Source: an uncultured Phycisphaerales bacterium (GTDB lineage Bacteria; Planctomycetota; Phycisphaerae; WQYP01). Taken from it: a stretch of 22,301 bases of DNA. A program made the position numbers and the translations under genes. The notes below the pieces were generated by a model. That model worked only from the letters and a program-made list of their open reading frames with translations, was not told the DNA's origin and did no database searches. Positions within the stretch are counted from its first letter, which is position 1. Each line of letters opens with the position of its first letter. Positions 7,105-15,513 of the stretch are shown here, one piece after another. The stretch is from positions 1 to 22,301 of the forward strand of contig CAIPTQ010000099.1 of the NCBI GenBank assembly GCA_903868035.1, written 5' to 3'.

Positions 7105-8583
7105 GTGGGACGACGGATGGTCATGTTGGTTTTCGCGGCACCGCTGCTGGTGGCGGCCTGCACGGTCGGGCCCAATTATCAGGCGCCGAAGCTGGCGCTG
7201 GAGGGGGCGTACGATCCGGCCGGGACGGAAACGCCTGCGGGGACGGAGGCCGATCCGGCGTGGTGGCGGGTGCTCAAGGACAAACAACTGGACGACTTGA
7301 TCGCTGCGGCGACGGAGGGGAACCTGAATCTACAACAGGCGCGGGCGCGCATCCTTGAGGCGCGGGCGCAACGGGCGGTGGTGGCGGGGGCGGAGGGGCC
7401 GGCGCTGAACGCGGACGCGGATTATGCGCGCACGCGATTCAGCCAGAACGCGGCACCGTATAACGCGTTTCAGGTGCCGGGTTTTCCGTGGGAGTTCAAC
7501 ACGTATCAGGCGGGGTTTGACGCACATTGGGAGATCGACCTGTTCGGGGGCACGCGGCGGGCGGTGGAGGCGGCCACGGCATCGGTGCAGGCGGCGGCGG
7601 AGGGGCGGCGGGCGGTACTGGTGAGTTTGCAGGCGGAGGTGGCGCGGAATTATGTGGAGCTGCGCGGCTATCAGCGGCAGCGGACGCTGGCGCAGCGCAA
7701 CCTGGACCTGCAGAACCAGACCCTGGCCCTGACGCGCGACCGGGTGAAAAACGGCGTGGGGAGCGAACTGGACGTGGCGCGGGCGGCGGCGTTGGTGGCG
7801 GCGACTGCGGCGGAGGTGCCGCTGTATGACCGCGGGGAGTGGCAGGCATTGCACCGGCTGGCGGTGCTGACGAATCAGCCGCTGGAGAAGCTGGCGGACT
7901 TGCATAAGGAGGCGCCGATACCCGCCGCGCCGGAGGCGGTGCTGGTGGGTGTGCCGGCGGAGTTGCTGCGGCGGCGGCCGGACATCCGACGCGCGGAGCG
8001 GGAACTGGCGGCGGCGACGGCGCGGGTGGGGGTGGCGGAGGCGGAGCTGTATCCCAAGCTGTCGCTGACGGGGTTTTTCAATTTGCAGAGCGCGTCGATT
8101 GACGATTTGTGGTCGTGGCGGAGCCGGGCGTTTTCGATTGGGCCGGCGATTTCGTGGCCGATATTCGAATCCGGGCGTCTGCACGCGGTGATTGCCGTGC
8201 GCGGCGCCCAGCAGGAGCAGGCGCTGTTGGCGTATGAGCAGGCGGTGCAGGGGGCGATCGCGGAGGTGCGCGACCAGATGGTGAGCTTCGCGACGGAGCG
8301 CCGCCGGCATGGGTCGCTGGAGCAGGCCGTGGCGGCGGATCGGGACGCTTTGGACCTGGCCACGAAGCTGTACACACAGGGGCTGACGGATTTTCTGACC
8401 GTGCTGGATGCCGAGCGGCAATTGGACCAGGCGGAAAACGCATTGGCGCGCAGCGAGGCACAGTTGGATGAGTCGCTCATCGGGCTGTACAAAGCCCTCG
8501 GCGGGGGCTGGCTCAGCGAGATCACGACCCAAAAACAAACGCTTATCGAGCGCGAACAAACGCTCACGCAGGAGGCCCCATGA
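7105..8583 (+). CDS. Outer-membrane factor lipoprotein (NodT/OprM family) of the efflux operon
   Basis: This is the TolC-like outer-membrane channel of a tripartite drug exporter. With the GTG start the protein is 492 residues. It opens with a lipoprotein signal ending in LLVAAC, so Cys19 would be lipidated; the next residue is Thr, not Asp, consistent with outer-membrane sorting. It then has the NodT-type opening VGPNYQAP, a WWRVLKDKQLDDLI block and two outer-membrane-efflux repeats. The second begins with the family hallmark RRPDIRRAERELAAA, followed by ELYPKLSLTGFF. The start was chosen from GGAGG at 7096-7100 and a compact signal peptide; ATG 7117 is the alternative. The frame is open upstream to 6838 but without protein-like sequence. 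The stop overlaps the adaptor gene by ATGA. Confidence 0.88.
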   Translation: MGRRMVMLVFAAPLLVAACTVGPNYQAPKLALEGAYDPAGTETPAGTEADPAWWRVLKDKQLDDLIAAATEGNLNLQQARARILEARAQRAVVAGAEGPALNADADYARTRFSQNAAPYNAFQVPGFPWEFNTYQAGFDAHWEIDLFGGTRRAVEAATASVQAAAEGRRAVLVSLQAEVARNYVELRGYQRQRTLAQRNLDLQNQTLALTRDRVKNGVGSELDVARAAALVAATAAEVPLYDRGEWQALHRLAVLTNQPLEKLADLHKEAPIPAAPEAVLVGVPAELLRRRPDIRRAERELAAATARVGVAEAELYPKLSLTGFFNLQSASIDDLWSWRSRAFSIGPAISWPIFESGRLHAVIAVRGAQQEQALLAYEQAVQGAIAEVRDQMVSFATERRRHGSLEQAVAADRDALDLATKLYTQGLTDFLTVLDAERQLDQAENALARSEAQLDESLIGLYKALGGGWLSEITTQKQTLIEREQTLTQEAP

Positions 8584-10007
8584 CCGCTCCCTTGGATCCC
8601 GCCCCTCCCCCCCCCCCGGCACAACGGCGGCGCAAACGGACCATCGCCTTTATCGTGTTCCTCGCGCTCGTCGCCCTGGCGGGCATCGGGGGATTCATCT
8701 ACTGGCGGCATGCGTCGCAGTTTGAGGAGACCGACGACGCGTTTGTGGACGGCAACATCGTGACGGTGAGCCCGCAGGTGGCCGGGCGCATCAGCGTGGT
8801 CCTTGTAAAGGACAACCAGGATGTGAAGGCCGGCGAGGTGCTGGCGGAGATTGAGCCGACGGATTTCAACAATGCGGTCAATCAGGCCAAGGCCGCGCTG
8901 GAGACGGCCAAGGCGCGCGTGGAGATCGCCAAAACCAATGTGGACCTGGTGAAGGCGAGCACCGAGGCGGGCATCGCGCAGGCCCAGGCGGGGGTGGCCA
9001 CGGCCCAGGCGGCGGTGGAGTCGTCACAGGCGGCGGTAACGCAGGCCCAGGCGGGTATCGACCATGCCCAGGCCGGCATTGAGCAAGCGCAGGCAACAGT
9101 ACATTGGGCCGAGGCGCAGGTGCAAAGCGCCCAGGCGGATGTGGACGCGGCCCAAGCGGAGGCGACGCGGCGGCAGGCGGATGTGAAGCGCTATGACACG
9201 GTCGATCCGCGGGCGCTGTCGCAGCAGCAGCGCGATGCGGCCCGGGCGGCGGCGGATGCGTCGGCGGCGCAGCTCTCGGCGGCCCAGAAACGCAAGGCCG
9301 CCTCCGACGCGCAGGTGGCGCAGGAACAGTCGAAGATGGCGGCGGCCAAGGCGGCGCTGGCGGAGGCCCAGGCGGCGGTGACGGCGGCCAAGTCCAATGT
9401 GGCCCAGGCGCAGTCGCGCGTGGCCCAGGCGGAGGGGGCTTTGCAGGCGGCGAAGACCGCGCCGCAGCAGATCAAAACGGCCGAGGCCCAGGTGAAGACC
9501 GCCGCGGCGGGCGTGGACCAGGCGCAGACGGCGCTGGATGCCGCGCAGCAGCAGCTCACCTACACGAAGATCCTCGCCCCGGTTTCCGGCCGGATCACGC
9601 GCAAGGGCGTGCAGAAAGGCCAGGTCGTGGAGGCGGGGCGCATCCTGCTGGCGATCGTGGAGCCGGACGTGTGGGTGACGGCGAATTTCAAGGAGACGCA
9701 GTTGTCGCGGATGCACGCGGGGCAGGCGGTGGAGATTCGCGTGGACAGCTATCCGGGGCGAACGTTCAAGGGGAAGATCGACTCATTTCAGTCGGGGACG
9801 GGGGCGCGGTTTTCGCTGATGCCCCCGGAGAACGCGACGGGGAACTTCGTCAAGGTGGTGCAGCGGGTGCCGGTGAAGATTGTTTTTGATGAGGACGCCG
9901 GGGCCAAGCAGTTGCTGGGGCCGGGGATGTCGGTGGTGCCGCGGGTCAAGGTGGGGGGCGATGAGGGCGTGCCCACGCCGATCACGCGGGCGGCACCGGC
10001 CAAATGA
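8580..10007 (+). CDS. emrA: EmrA/HlyD-type periplasmic adaptor with an extended coiled coil
   Basis: This membrane-fusion protein links the MFS pump to the outer-membrane channel. It has 475 residues, longer than the ~390 of E. coli EmrA. A Pro-rich cytoplasmic tail is followed by one membrane helix (~22-45). The first half of the lipoyl domain comes next (FVDGNIVTVSPQVAGRI, VKAGEVLAEIEPTDF). A long Ala/Gln coiled-coil hairpin (~98-320) includes nine consecutive heptads of AQAGVAT type. The second lipoyl half (TKILAPVSGRITRKGVQKG) and beta-barrel domain (VWVTANFKETQL, FSLMPPENATGNFVKVVQRVPV) complete it, all EmrA signatures. GGAGG lies 4 bp upstream of the ATG. Codons 9-13 contain an 11-C run. 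The gene overlaps both neighbours by 4 bp, so expression is coupled. Confidence 0.92.
   Translation: MTAPLDPAPPPPPAQRRRKRTIAFIVFLALVALAGIGGFIYWRHASQFEETDDAFVDGNIVTVSPQVAGRISVVLVKDNQDVKAGEVLAEIEPTDFNNAVNQAKAALETAKARVEIAKTNVDLVKASTEAGIAQAQAGVATAQAAVESSQAAVTQAQAGIDHAQAGIEQAQATVHWAEAQVQSAQADVDAAQAEATRRQADVKRYDTVDPRALSQQQRDAARAAADASAAQLSAAQKRKAASDAQVAQEQSKMAAAKAALAEAQAAVTAAKSNVAQAQSRVAQAEGALQAAKTAPQQIKTAEAQVKTAAAGVDQAQTALDAAQQQLTYTKILAPVSGRITRKGVQKGQVVEAGRILLAIVEPDVWVTANFKETQLSRMHAGQAVEIRVDSYPGRTFKGKIDSFQSGTGARFSLMPPENATGNFVKVVQRVPVKIVFDEDAGAKQLLGPGMSVVPRVKVGGDEGVPTPITRAAPAK
8607..8617 (+). repeat. 11-C homopolymer tract in codons 10-13 of emrA
   Basis: Eleven consecutive C residues lie 27 bp after the emrA start and encode Pro. 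Gain or loss of one C would put the whole adaptor out of frame. Other C runs seen in the window are about 7-8 long. Confidence 0.85.
8982..9170 (+). repeat. Nine 21-bp (one-heptad) repeats coding the emrA coiled coil
   Basis: The consensus unit starts GCCCAGGCG and encodes AQAxVxx. Nine units run without a gap, from AQAGVAT to AQAEATR. Coding and protein repeats share the register, as expected from slippage or unequal crossing-over that preserves heptads. Confidence 0.8.
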
Positions 10008-11593
10008 GCGCGGCAGTCACAACATCTTCTTTACCGCTTGCTGCGCCCTGGCGCTCCGCGACCAACCCGTGGCTGATCGCCTGCGCCGTGATGGCGGCGA
10101 CATTCATGGAGGTGCTGGACACCACGGTGGTGAACGTGTCGCTGCCGCACATCGCGGGGAACATGTCGGCCTCGACCGAGGAGGCGACGTGGGTGCTGAC
10201 GAGTTATCTGGTGGCCAACGCCATCATACTGCCGGCGACGGGCTGGCTGGCCTCGTTTTTTGGCCGCAAGCGGTTCCTGATCGTCTGCATCATGATCTTC
10301 ACGTGCGCCTCGATGCTCTGCGGCATGGCGACGAGCCTGCCGATGCTCATCGTGGCGCGCGTCCTGCAGGGCCTCGGCGGCGGGGCGCTGCAGCCGATCT
10401 CGCAGGCAATTCTATTGGAGTCCTTCCCCCCGCATCGCCGCGGCGCGGCCATGGCGGTCTTCGGGCTGGGCATCGTCTGCGCGCCCATCATCGGGCCGAC
10501 CCTCGGCGGATGGATGACGGACAGTTATTCCTGGCGCTGGATTTTCTACATTAATTTGCCGGTGGGGATGCTGGCGCTCTTCCTGATCCAGCTTTTCATC
10601 GAGGACCCGCCCTACATCCGCGCCAACCGCCCGCCCCGGATCGACTACCTGGGCTTTGGTCTGCTGGCCCTGTGGATCGGCTGCCTGCAAATCGCCCTGG
10701 ACAAGGGCCAGCAGGAGGACTGGCTCGCCTCGCCGTTCATCCGCACGCTCCTGATCACCGCGGGCCTGGGGCTGGCGCTGTTCATCTTCCGCGAAATGAT
10801 GACCGATCATCCGCTGATCAACCTGCGCGTGCTCAAGAACCGGAATTTCTCGACGGGCATCACACTGATGATGGCCATGGGGGCGGTGCTTTACGGCTCC
10901 ATCGCGCTGCTGCCGCTGTTTTTGCAGACGTTGCTGGGGTATTCGTCGATGCGCTCCGGTTTGACCACCAGTCCGCGCGGCTTTGGGTCGATCATCGGCA
11001 TGATCATCATGGGGCGAATCCTGGGTTTCATCGACGGCCGCTGGCTCATCGCCTGCGGCTTTACGCTGCTGGCCTACTCCACCTGGCAATTCGGCAACCT
11101 GAACCTGGTCATCGCGCCCTCCAACGTCATCTGGCCCAATATCCTCAACGGTTTCGCCACGGCACTCGTCTTCGTGCCCATGACCACGCTGGCGATGGGC
11201 ACGCTGAAAAACGAGCAGATGGGGAACGCCACGGGCATCTTCAACCTGATGCGCAACCTCGGGGGCAGCGTGGGCATCGCGATGGTGGCCACGCTCCTGG
11301 GCCGGGGCGCCCAGGTCCATCAGGCCGCCATGAGCGCCCATATATCGCCGTCCGACCCCGTCTTTGTCGAACGTCAGGCAGCCATCGCCTACAACCTGGC
11401 GCCGGCGCTGGGCCACGCGCCGGCGGGACAGGCGGCCAGCGGCATCCTTTATGGACAACTGCTCCAACAGTCCGCGCTGGGGGCGTACATCGACAACTTC
11501 CGGCTGCTGGCGATTCTGTGCCTGATATGTTTGCCGTTTCTGTTCTTGTTCAAGAAATCCAAGGCCCGGAAGCCGCCGCCCGGCGCGCATTAA
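10004..11593 (+). CDS. emrB: DHA2-family MFS multidrug efflux pump (EmrB/QacA type)
   Basis: This is the inner-membrane proton-driven drug exporter of the tripartite system. Its 529 residues and hydrophobic profile fit the 14-helix DHA2 family. Signatures are LDTTVVNVSLPHIAG in helix 1 with the following WVLTSYLVANA, motif A at GWLASFFGRKRF, and the antiporter motif C region GLGIVCAPIIGPTLGGW followed by WRWIFYINLPVG. The C-terminal part has MRNLGGSVGIAM, typical of EmrB. The protein ends in a basic cytoplasmic tail. The start ATG overlaps the emrA stop (ATGA), so it is probably translated by coupling; no strong Shine-Dalgarno is visible. Substrates cannot be predicted. Together with the upstream outer-membrane factor and adaptor it forms a complete exporter. 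Confidence 0.95.
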   Translation: MSAAVTTSSLPLAAPWRSATNPWLIACAVMAATFMEVLDTTVVNVSLPHIAGNMSASTEEATWVLTSYLVANAIILPATGWLASFFGRKRFLIVCIMIFTCASMLCGMATSLPMLIVARVLQGLGGGALQPISQAILLESFPPHRRGAAMAVFGLGIVCAPIIGPTLGGWMTDSYSWRWIFYINLPVGMLALFLIQLFIEDPPYIRANRPPRIDYLGFGLLALWIGCLQIALDKGQQEDWLASPFIRTLLITAGLGLALFIFREMMTDHPLINLRVLKNRNFSTGITLMMAMGAVLYGSIALLPLFLQTLLGYSSMRSGLTTSPRGFGSIIGMIIMGRILGFIDGRWLIACGFTLLAYSTWQFGNLNLVIAPSNVIWPNILNGFATALVFVPMTTLAMGTLKNEQMGNATGIFNLMRNLGGSVGIAMVATLLGRGAQVHQAAMSAHISPSDPVFVERQAAIAYNLAPALGHAPAGQAASGILYGQLLQQSALGAYIDNFRLLAILCLICLPFLFLFKKSKARKPPPGAH

Positions 11594-11614
11594 CGGCCTG
11601 CTTCGGCCGCCCTG

Positions 11615-11635
11615 CACCCGCCGCACAAGCGGGTG
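11615..11635 (+). terminator. GC-rich hairpin after the efflux operon
   Basis: CACCCGC (11615-11621) pairs with GCGGGTG (11629-11635) across a 7-base loop, 22 bp after the emrB stop. There is no T-run, so it may be only a transcript-end stabiliser or a Rho-dependent end. Confidence 0.3.
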
Positions 11636-11706
11636 ACAACACGGTCGCTTCCTATACGGTCGCGGCTCTGAAAGTCAAATGCAATCGCCCGGCCTCCCCC
11701 GGCATA

Positions 11707-11736
11707 TTGACAGCCGCGAACACTTTGGGATACGCT
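11707..11736 (+). promoter_or_regulatory. Candidate promoter of the ABC exporter operon
   Basis: A perfect -35 TTGACA (11707-11712) is followed after 18 bp by TACGCT (11731-11736), a weak -10 (3 of 6). Initiation near 11743 would leave a ~50-base leader before the first permease. Confidence 0.4.
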
Positions 11737-11794
11737 CCATTTTGGGAGATGTTATCCCCCCCGCCGCCCGTGACTTGGAAAGGCCCGCGTCCGC

Positions 11795-12949
11795 ATGCTG
11801 GGATTGATTCCGCTCATTTTCCGCAACGTCCTGCGCAACCGCCGGCGCACGATCCTCACCCTGGCCAGCAGCGCCGTCTCCCTGGGGCTGCTGGCCCTGC
11901 TCCTCAACATCTACCAGGGCTTCTTCTACACCCCGGACGCCTCCCCCGCGGAAGCCAAGCGCCTCATCTGCCGCCACAAGGTTTCACTCATCCAGCCCCT
12001 CCTCGCCAGCCAGCAGCAGCAAATCAAAGCCATTCCCGGCGTGATTAAGCTTTCCGCCTACACCTGGTTCCAGGGCACCTACAAGGAGGCCAGCAACTTC
12101 TTCGCCCGCTTCGCCGTCGATGCCGACACCATCTTCGACATCTATCAGGAATGGGAACTCCCCCCCGGGCAGATCGCGGCCTTCAAGAAACGGCAGACCG
12201 CCTGCGCCCTGGGTTCCAGGATCGCCCGCCAGTACAACATCAAGGTCGGCGACACCATCACCATCGTCGGCGACATCTATCCGGTCACTCTGGAACTGAA
12301 GGTCGAGGGCGTCTTCACGGCCCCGGCGGCCTCCGAATGCCTCGTGTTCCACCGCGAGTATCTCCGCGAGCTGCTCCCGGTCGATGATCCCACCCGCGAC
12401 ATGGTCGGCTCCTACGTTATTCTGACCGACAGCGCCGAAAACGCCCCCAACGTCGCCCGTGAAATCGACCAGTTCATGGCCGATCATTCCCCCAATCCCA
12501 CGCGCACCGAATCCGAGAAGGAATTCGCCCGCTCCTTCCTGTCCCTGCTGGGCAACATCAAGCTGTTCCTGGTCTCCATCTGCGCCGCCGTCACCTTCAC
12601 CATCATGCTCGTCTCCGCCAACACCGTCGCCATGGCCGTCCGCGAGCGCACCCGCGAAATGGCCATTCTCCGCACCCTCGGCTACCGCCAGGGCGAAATC
12701 CTCGAACTCGTCCTCGGCGAGGCCGTGCTCATCAGCTTCGCCGGCGGCATCCTGGGCCTGGGCGTCGGCTGGGCCATCTCCAAGGCCACGCAAGCCGTCG
12801 CCGCCCTATTCGGACTCCCCGATCTCCAGTGGCAGTCGGCCTTGATCGTGCTCGGGGCGGCCGTCGTCGTCGGCTTCATCGCCGCCCTCGTGCCGGCCCT
12901 CATCGCCGCCCGCAAAAACGTCGTCGAATCCCTGCGCTTCACCGGATAG
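11795..12949 (+). CDS. ABC exporter permease, FtsX/MacB-type (first of two)
   Basis: This inner-membrane subunit of a type VII (MacB/LolCDE-like) ABC system has 384 residues and four membrane helices. One is near the N-terminus (~19-42), followed by a large periplasmic domain (~43-255), with three in the C-terminal FtsX domain. The FtsX domain shows the cytoplasmic coupling segment RTREMAILRTLGYRQGEILELVLGEA and a basic C-terminal ARKNVVESLR. These systems drive periplasmic or outer-membrane-directed export by mechanotransmission rather than by carrying substrate through a membrane pore. The ATG follows a GGAAAGG about 11 bp upstream, a weak ribosome site. The next permease starts 3 bp after the stop. 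The substrate is unknown. Confidence 0.88.
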   Translation: MLGLIPLIFRNVLRNRRRTILTLASSAVSLGLLALLLNIYQGFFYTPDASPAEAKRLICRHKVSLIQPLLASQQQQIKAIPGVIKLSAYTWFQGTYKEASNFFARFAVDADTIFDIYQEWELPPGQIAAFKKRQTACALGSRIARQYNIKVGDTITIVGDIYPVTLELKVEGVFTAPAASECLVFHREYLRELLPVDDPTRDMVGSYVILTDSAENAPNVAREIDQFMADHSPNPTRTESEKEFARSFLSLLGNIKLFLVSICAAVTFTIMLVSANTVAMAVRERTREMAILRTLGYRQGEILELVLGEAVLISFAGGILGLGVGWAISKATQAVAALFGLPDLQWQSALIVLGAAVVVGFIAALVPALIAARKNVVESLRFTG

Positions 12950-12952
12950 CTT

Positions 12953-14113
12953 ATGGTCCCCATCACCTACAACCTCCGCAATCTCATCGAGCGCAAGGCC
13001 TCCACCATCATGACCGCCCTGGGCATCGGCCTGACCGTCGCGATCCTGGTCATCTCCCTGGCCCTGGCCGAGGGGCTGCGCGTCCTGTTCGCCGCCAGCG
13101 GCGATCCCAGCCAGGCCATCGTCCTGCGTAAGGGATCCAGCGCGGAACTCTCCTCCTGGATCACCACCAATGCTTATCAGATCATCCGCACCAAGCCCGG
13201 CATCGCCACTGGTGCCGCCGGCGAGCCCCTCGTCTCCCCCGAAGGCTTCGTCATCGCCAATTTCGTCACGGACTTCGCGCCCAACGGCATTAACGTCAGC
13301 GTCCGGGGCATGACCCCCGTCGGCCTGATCATGCACCGCGCCCAAGTCACCCAGGGCCGCATGTTCCAGCCGGGTCTCCATCAGGTCGCCGTCGGCGAGT
13401 CCATAGCCCTCCGCTACCCCAATGCCCAACCCGGCAAAAAAATCCTCTTCGGCAAAACTCCCTGGGAGGTCGTCGGCGTCTTTCGTGCCGCCGACGAGTC
13501 CGCCAACAGCGAAATCTGGTGCGACCTCAACCAGCTTGCCGGCGACTACGAACGCCCCGGCGGCAGCAGTTCGCTGCTCGTTCGTTTGGAAGCCCCCTCC
13601 AATTTCGAGGCCTTCAAAAAATCCCTCGAAAACGACCAGCAACTGGGCGTCAGTGTGCAAAGAGAGAAGGAATATTACGCCGCCATGACCGACTCCGGCT
13701 TGCCGCTCGAATATCTGGGCTTTGCCGTCGCCATCATCATGGCCGTCGGCAGCGCCTTCGCGGCCACCAACACCATGTATGCCGCCGTGGCGCGTCGTTC
13801 CAAGGAAATCGGCACTCTCCGCGCCCTGGGCTTCAGCCGCACCGCCATCCTCTGCTCCTTCATCACCGAATCCGTCTGCCTCGCCCTCATCGGTGGCATT
13901 TTCGGCGTCCTCCTGGCGCTCCTGCTCAATGGCCATACCACCGGCGTGGGCAACTTCTCCACCTTCACGGATGTCACCTTCAAATTCCGCGTCAGTCCCG
14001 CCGCCATGCTTTGGGGATTGGCGTTTGCCGGTATGATTGGGGCCTTGGGCGGTTTTCTCCCCGCCTATGCAGCCTCCAAGAAAGACATCGTGCAAGCTAT
14101 GCGTGACGCCTAA
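12953..14113 (+). CDS. ABC exporter permease, FtsX/MacB-type (second of two)
   Basis: This 386-residue partner of the preceding permease has the same plan. It has an N-terminal membrane helix (MTALGIGLTVAILVISLALAEG), a periplasmic domain, then three helices with the coupling segment RRSKEIGTLRALGFSRTAIL. A basic KKDIVQAMRDA tail ends the protein. The two proteins differ in their periplasmic domains, so they probably form a LolC/LolE-like heterodimer rather than a MacB homodimer. The gap to the upstream gene is 3 bp with no good Shine-Dalgarno, so re-initiation is likely. The stop is followed at once by a 7-bp tandem array that leads directly into the adaptor gene. Confidence 0.88.
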   Translation: MVPITYNLRNLIERKASTIMTALGIGLTVAILVISLALAEGLRVLFAASGDPSQAIVLRKGSSAELSSWITTNAYQIIRTKPGIATGAAGEPLVSPEGFVIANFVTDFAPNGINVSVRGMTPVGLIMHRAQVTQGRMFQPGLHQVAVGESIALRYPNAQPGKKILFGKTPWEVVGVFRAADESANSEIWCDLNQLAGDYERPGGSSSLLVRLEAPSNFEAFKKSLENDQQLGVSVQREKEYYAAMTDSGLPLEYLGFAVAIIMAVGSAFAATNTMYAAVARRSKEIGTLRALGFSRTAILCSFITESVCLALIGGIFGVLLALLLNGHTTGVGNFSTFTDVTFKFRVSPAAMLWGLAFAGMIGALGGFLPAYAASKKDIVQAMRDA

Positions 14114-14114
14114 A

Positions 14115-14142
14115 ACTGACCACTGACCACTGGCCACTGACC
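14115..14142 (+). repeat. 7-bp tandem array (ACTGACC), 4 units, between permease and adaptor genes
   Basis: Units ACTGACC, ACTGACC, ACTGGCC and ACTGACC are followed by a partial ACT that abuts the ATG at 14146. The array fills the whole gap between the permease stop and the adaptor start, so it occupies the place of a normal Shine-Dalgarno sequence. Confidence 0.9.
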
Positions 14143-14145
14143 ACT

Positions 14146-15492
14146 ATGGACTCCGACCTCCAAAAACTTCGCATCGATAAGACCCATAAAGCCCGCCGCG
14201 ATGGCGGCCGCGCCTGGCCGTGGGTGCTCCTCCTACTGCTGCTGGCAGGCGGCGGCGTCGGCTACTGGCAGTGGCAAAAGGCCTCCGCCCCCGTGACCGT
14301 CGAAATCATGCGCGTACGCGCCCCCGGCAGCGGCGCGCAGGATAACGACAACGTCCTCCTCACCGCCACCGGTTACATCATGGCCGCCCATCGCATCGAA
14401 CTGGCCAGCAAGGTCATCGGCCGCGTGGCCTGGGTCGGCGTCGAGATGGGCGACAAGGTCACCAAAGACCAGGTGCTGGTGCGCCTGGAGGATGATGAAT
14501 ACCAGGCCCGCGTGATGCAGGAAAAGGGCCAGTTGGCCGCCGCCCAGGCGCGCCTGGACGAACTCAACGCCGGCACGCGGCAGCAGGAAAAAGACCAGGC
14601 GGCAGCGCAGGTGGACGCCGCGCAGGTGGAGGTGGACAAGGCCAAGCGTAATTTTGACCGGTTGAACGCGCTGCGAACTTCCGCGGCCTTCTCCCAGACC
14701 GAACTAGCCGACGCCGATTCCGCCGTCAAGTCCGCCCTGGCGCGGCTGAAATCGGTGCAAATGCAATTTCAACTGCTCGATATTGGTCCGCGCAAGGAAC
14801 AGATCGCCGCGCAGGCCGCCGTCGTCAAGCAGCTCGAAGGTACGCTGAAGATGGCCACGCTGGATTTGGGCAACACCATTATCCGCGCCCCGGTCGCCAG
14901 CACGATCCTGGAGCGCAACGTGGAGGTCGGAGAGTTCGTCACCAACGGGTTCGTTGGCGAGCGCGGGGCCAAGGGTTACGTCGTTTCCATTGCCGACCTC
15001 ACCGACCTCCTCGTCGAACTCGACATCGTCCAGAGCGACTTCGCCAAGGTCTCCTATAAGCAGCCGTGCTGGATCGTCACCGACGCCTACCCCGACCGCA
15101 AATATGACGGCCTCGTCGAACTTATCTCCCCCGTCGCCAACCGCCAGAAGGCCACCGTGCAGGTCCGCGTCAAAATCACTTCCCCCGACGACTTCCTCAA
15201 GCCCGACATGAACGCCACCGTCTCCTTCCTCTCCCCGCAAAAGCTCGCCCAAACCCGCCCCGGCACCGCGTCCGCCGCCGCGCCCTCCGCCATCCGCATC
15301 CCCGCCAGCGCCCTGCAGAACGGCGCCGTCTTCATCGTCGATAACGGCACGGCCCGCCGCCGCCCCGTCACCCCCGGCCCAACCGCCGCCAACGGCGACG
15401 TGGAAATCCTCACGGGCCTTGCCGGCAACGAAAACCTCATCCTCCACCCCCCCGCCACCCTCAAGGATGGCGATAAGGTGCAAATCAAATGA
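14146..15492 (+). CDS. HlyD/MacA-like periplasmic adaptor of the ABC exporter
   Basis: This 448-residue membrane-fusion protein has one N-terminal membrane anchor (~24-43). A biotinyl-lipoyl half follows (TATGYIMAAHRIELASKV, VTKDQVLVRLEDDEYQAR), then a coiled-coil hairpin at about 118-245 (AQARLDELNAG, QVDAAQVEVDKAKRNFDRL). The second lipoyl half (NTIIRAPVASTILER) and beta-barrel and membrane-proximal parts (RKYDGLVELISPVANRQKATVQVRV) complete it. Family members bridge an FtsX-type ABC exporter to an outer-membrane channel. No channel gene is in this operon, so it may share the one in the upstream efflux operon or use a distant one. The ATG is preceded by a 7-bp repeat array instead of a Shine-Dalgarno sequence. 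Confidence 0.88.
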   Translation: MDSDLQKLRIDKTHKARRDGGRAWPWVLLLLLLAGGGVGYWQWQKASAPVTVEIMRVRAPGSGAQDNDNVLLTATGYIMAAHRIELASKVIGRVAWVGVEMGDKVTKDQVLVRLEDDEYQARVMQEKGQLAAAQARLDELNAGTRQQEKDQAAAQVDAAQVEVDKAKRNFDRLNALRTSAAFSQTELADADSAVKSALARLKSVQMQFQLLDIGPRKEQIAAQAAVVKQLEGTLKMATLDLGNTIIRAPVASTILERNVEVGEFVTNGFVGERGAKGYVVSIADLTDLLVELDIVQSDFAKVSYKQPCWIVTDAYPDRKYDGLVELISPVANRQKATVQVRVKITSPDDFLKPDMNATVSFLSPQKLAQTRPGTASAAAPSAIRIPASALQNGAVFIVDNGTARRRPVTPGPTAANGDVEILTGLAGNENLILHPPATLKDGDKVQIK

Positions 15493-15513
15493 AAGAATGA
15501 AAGGGGATTTATC

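Noticed and set aside
8982..9170. CRISPR-like regular repetition
   Set aside because: The 21-bp units are contiguous, in the coding frame and encode coiled-coil heptads; there are no spacers.
10672..12048. Plus-strand open frame (458 codons) spanning the end of emrB and the start of the first permease
   Set aside because: Its Arg/His/Pro/Ala-rich sequence lies out of frame over two well-supported genes, and it crosses the operon border.
12806..14137. Minus-strand open frame (443 codons) opposite the second permease
   Set aside because: It is Gly/Asp/Glu-rich shadow sequence; the plus strand encodes a clear FtsX-type permease.
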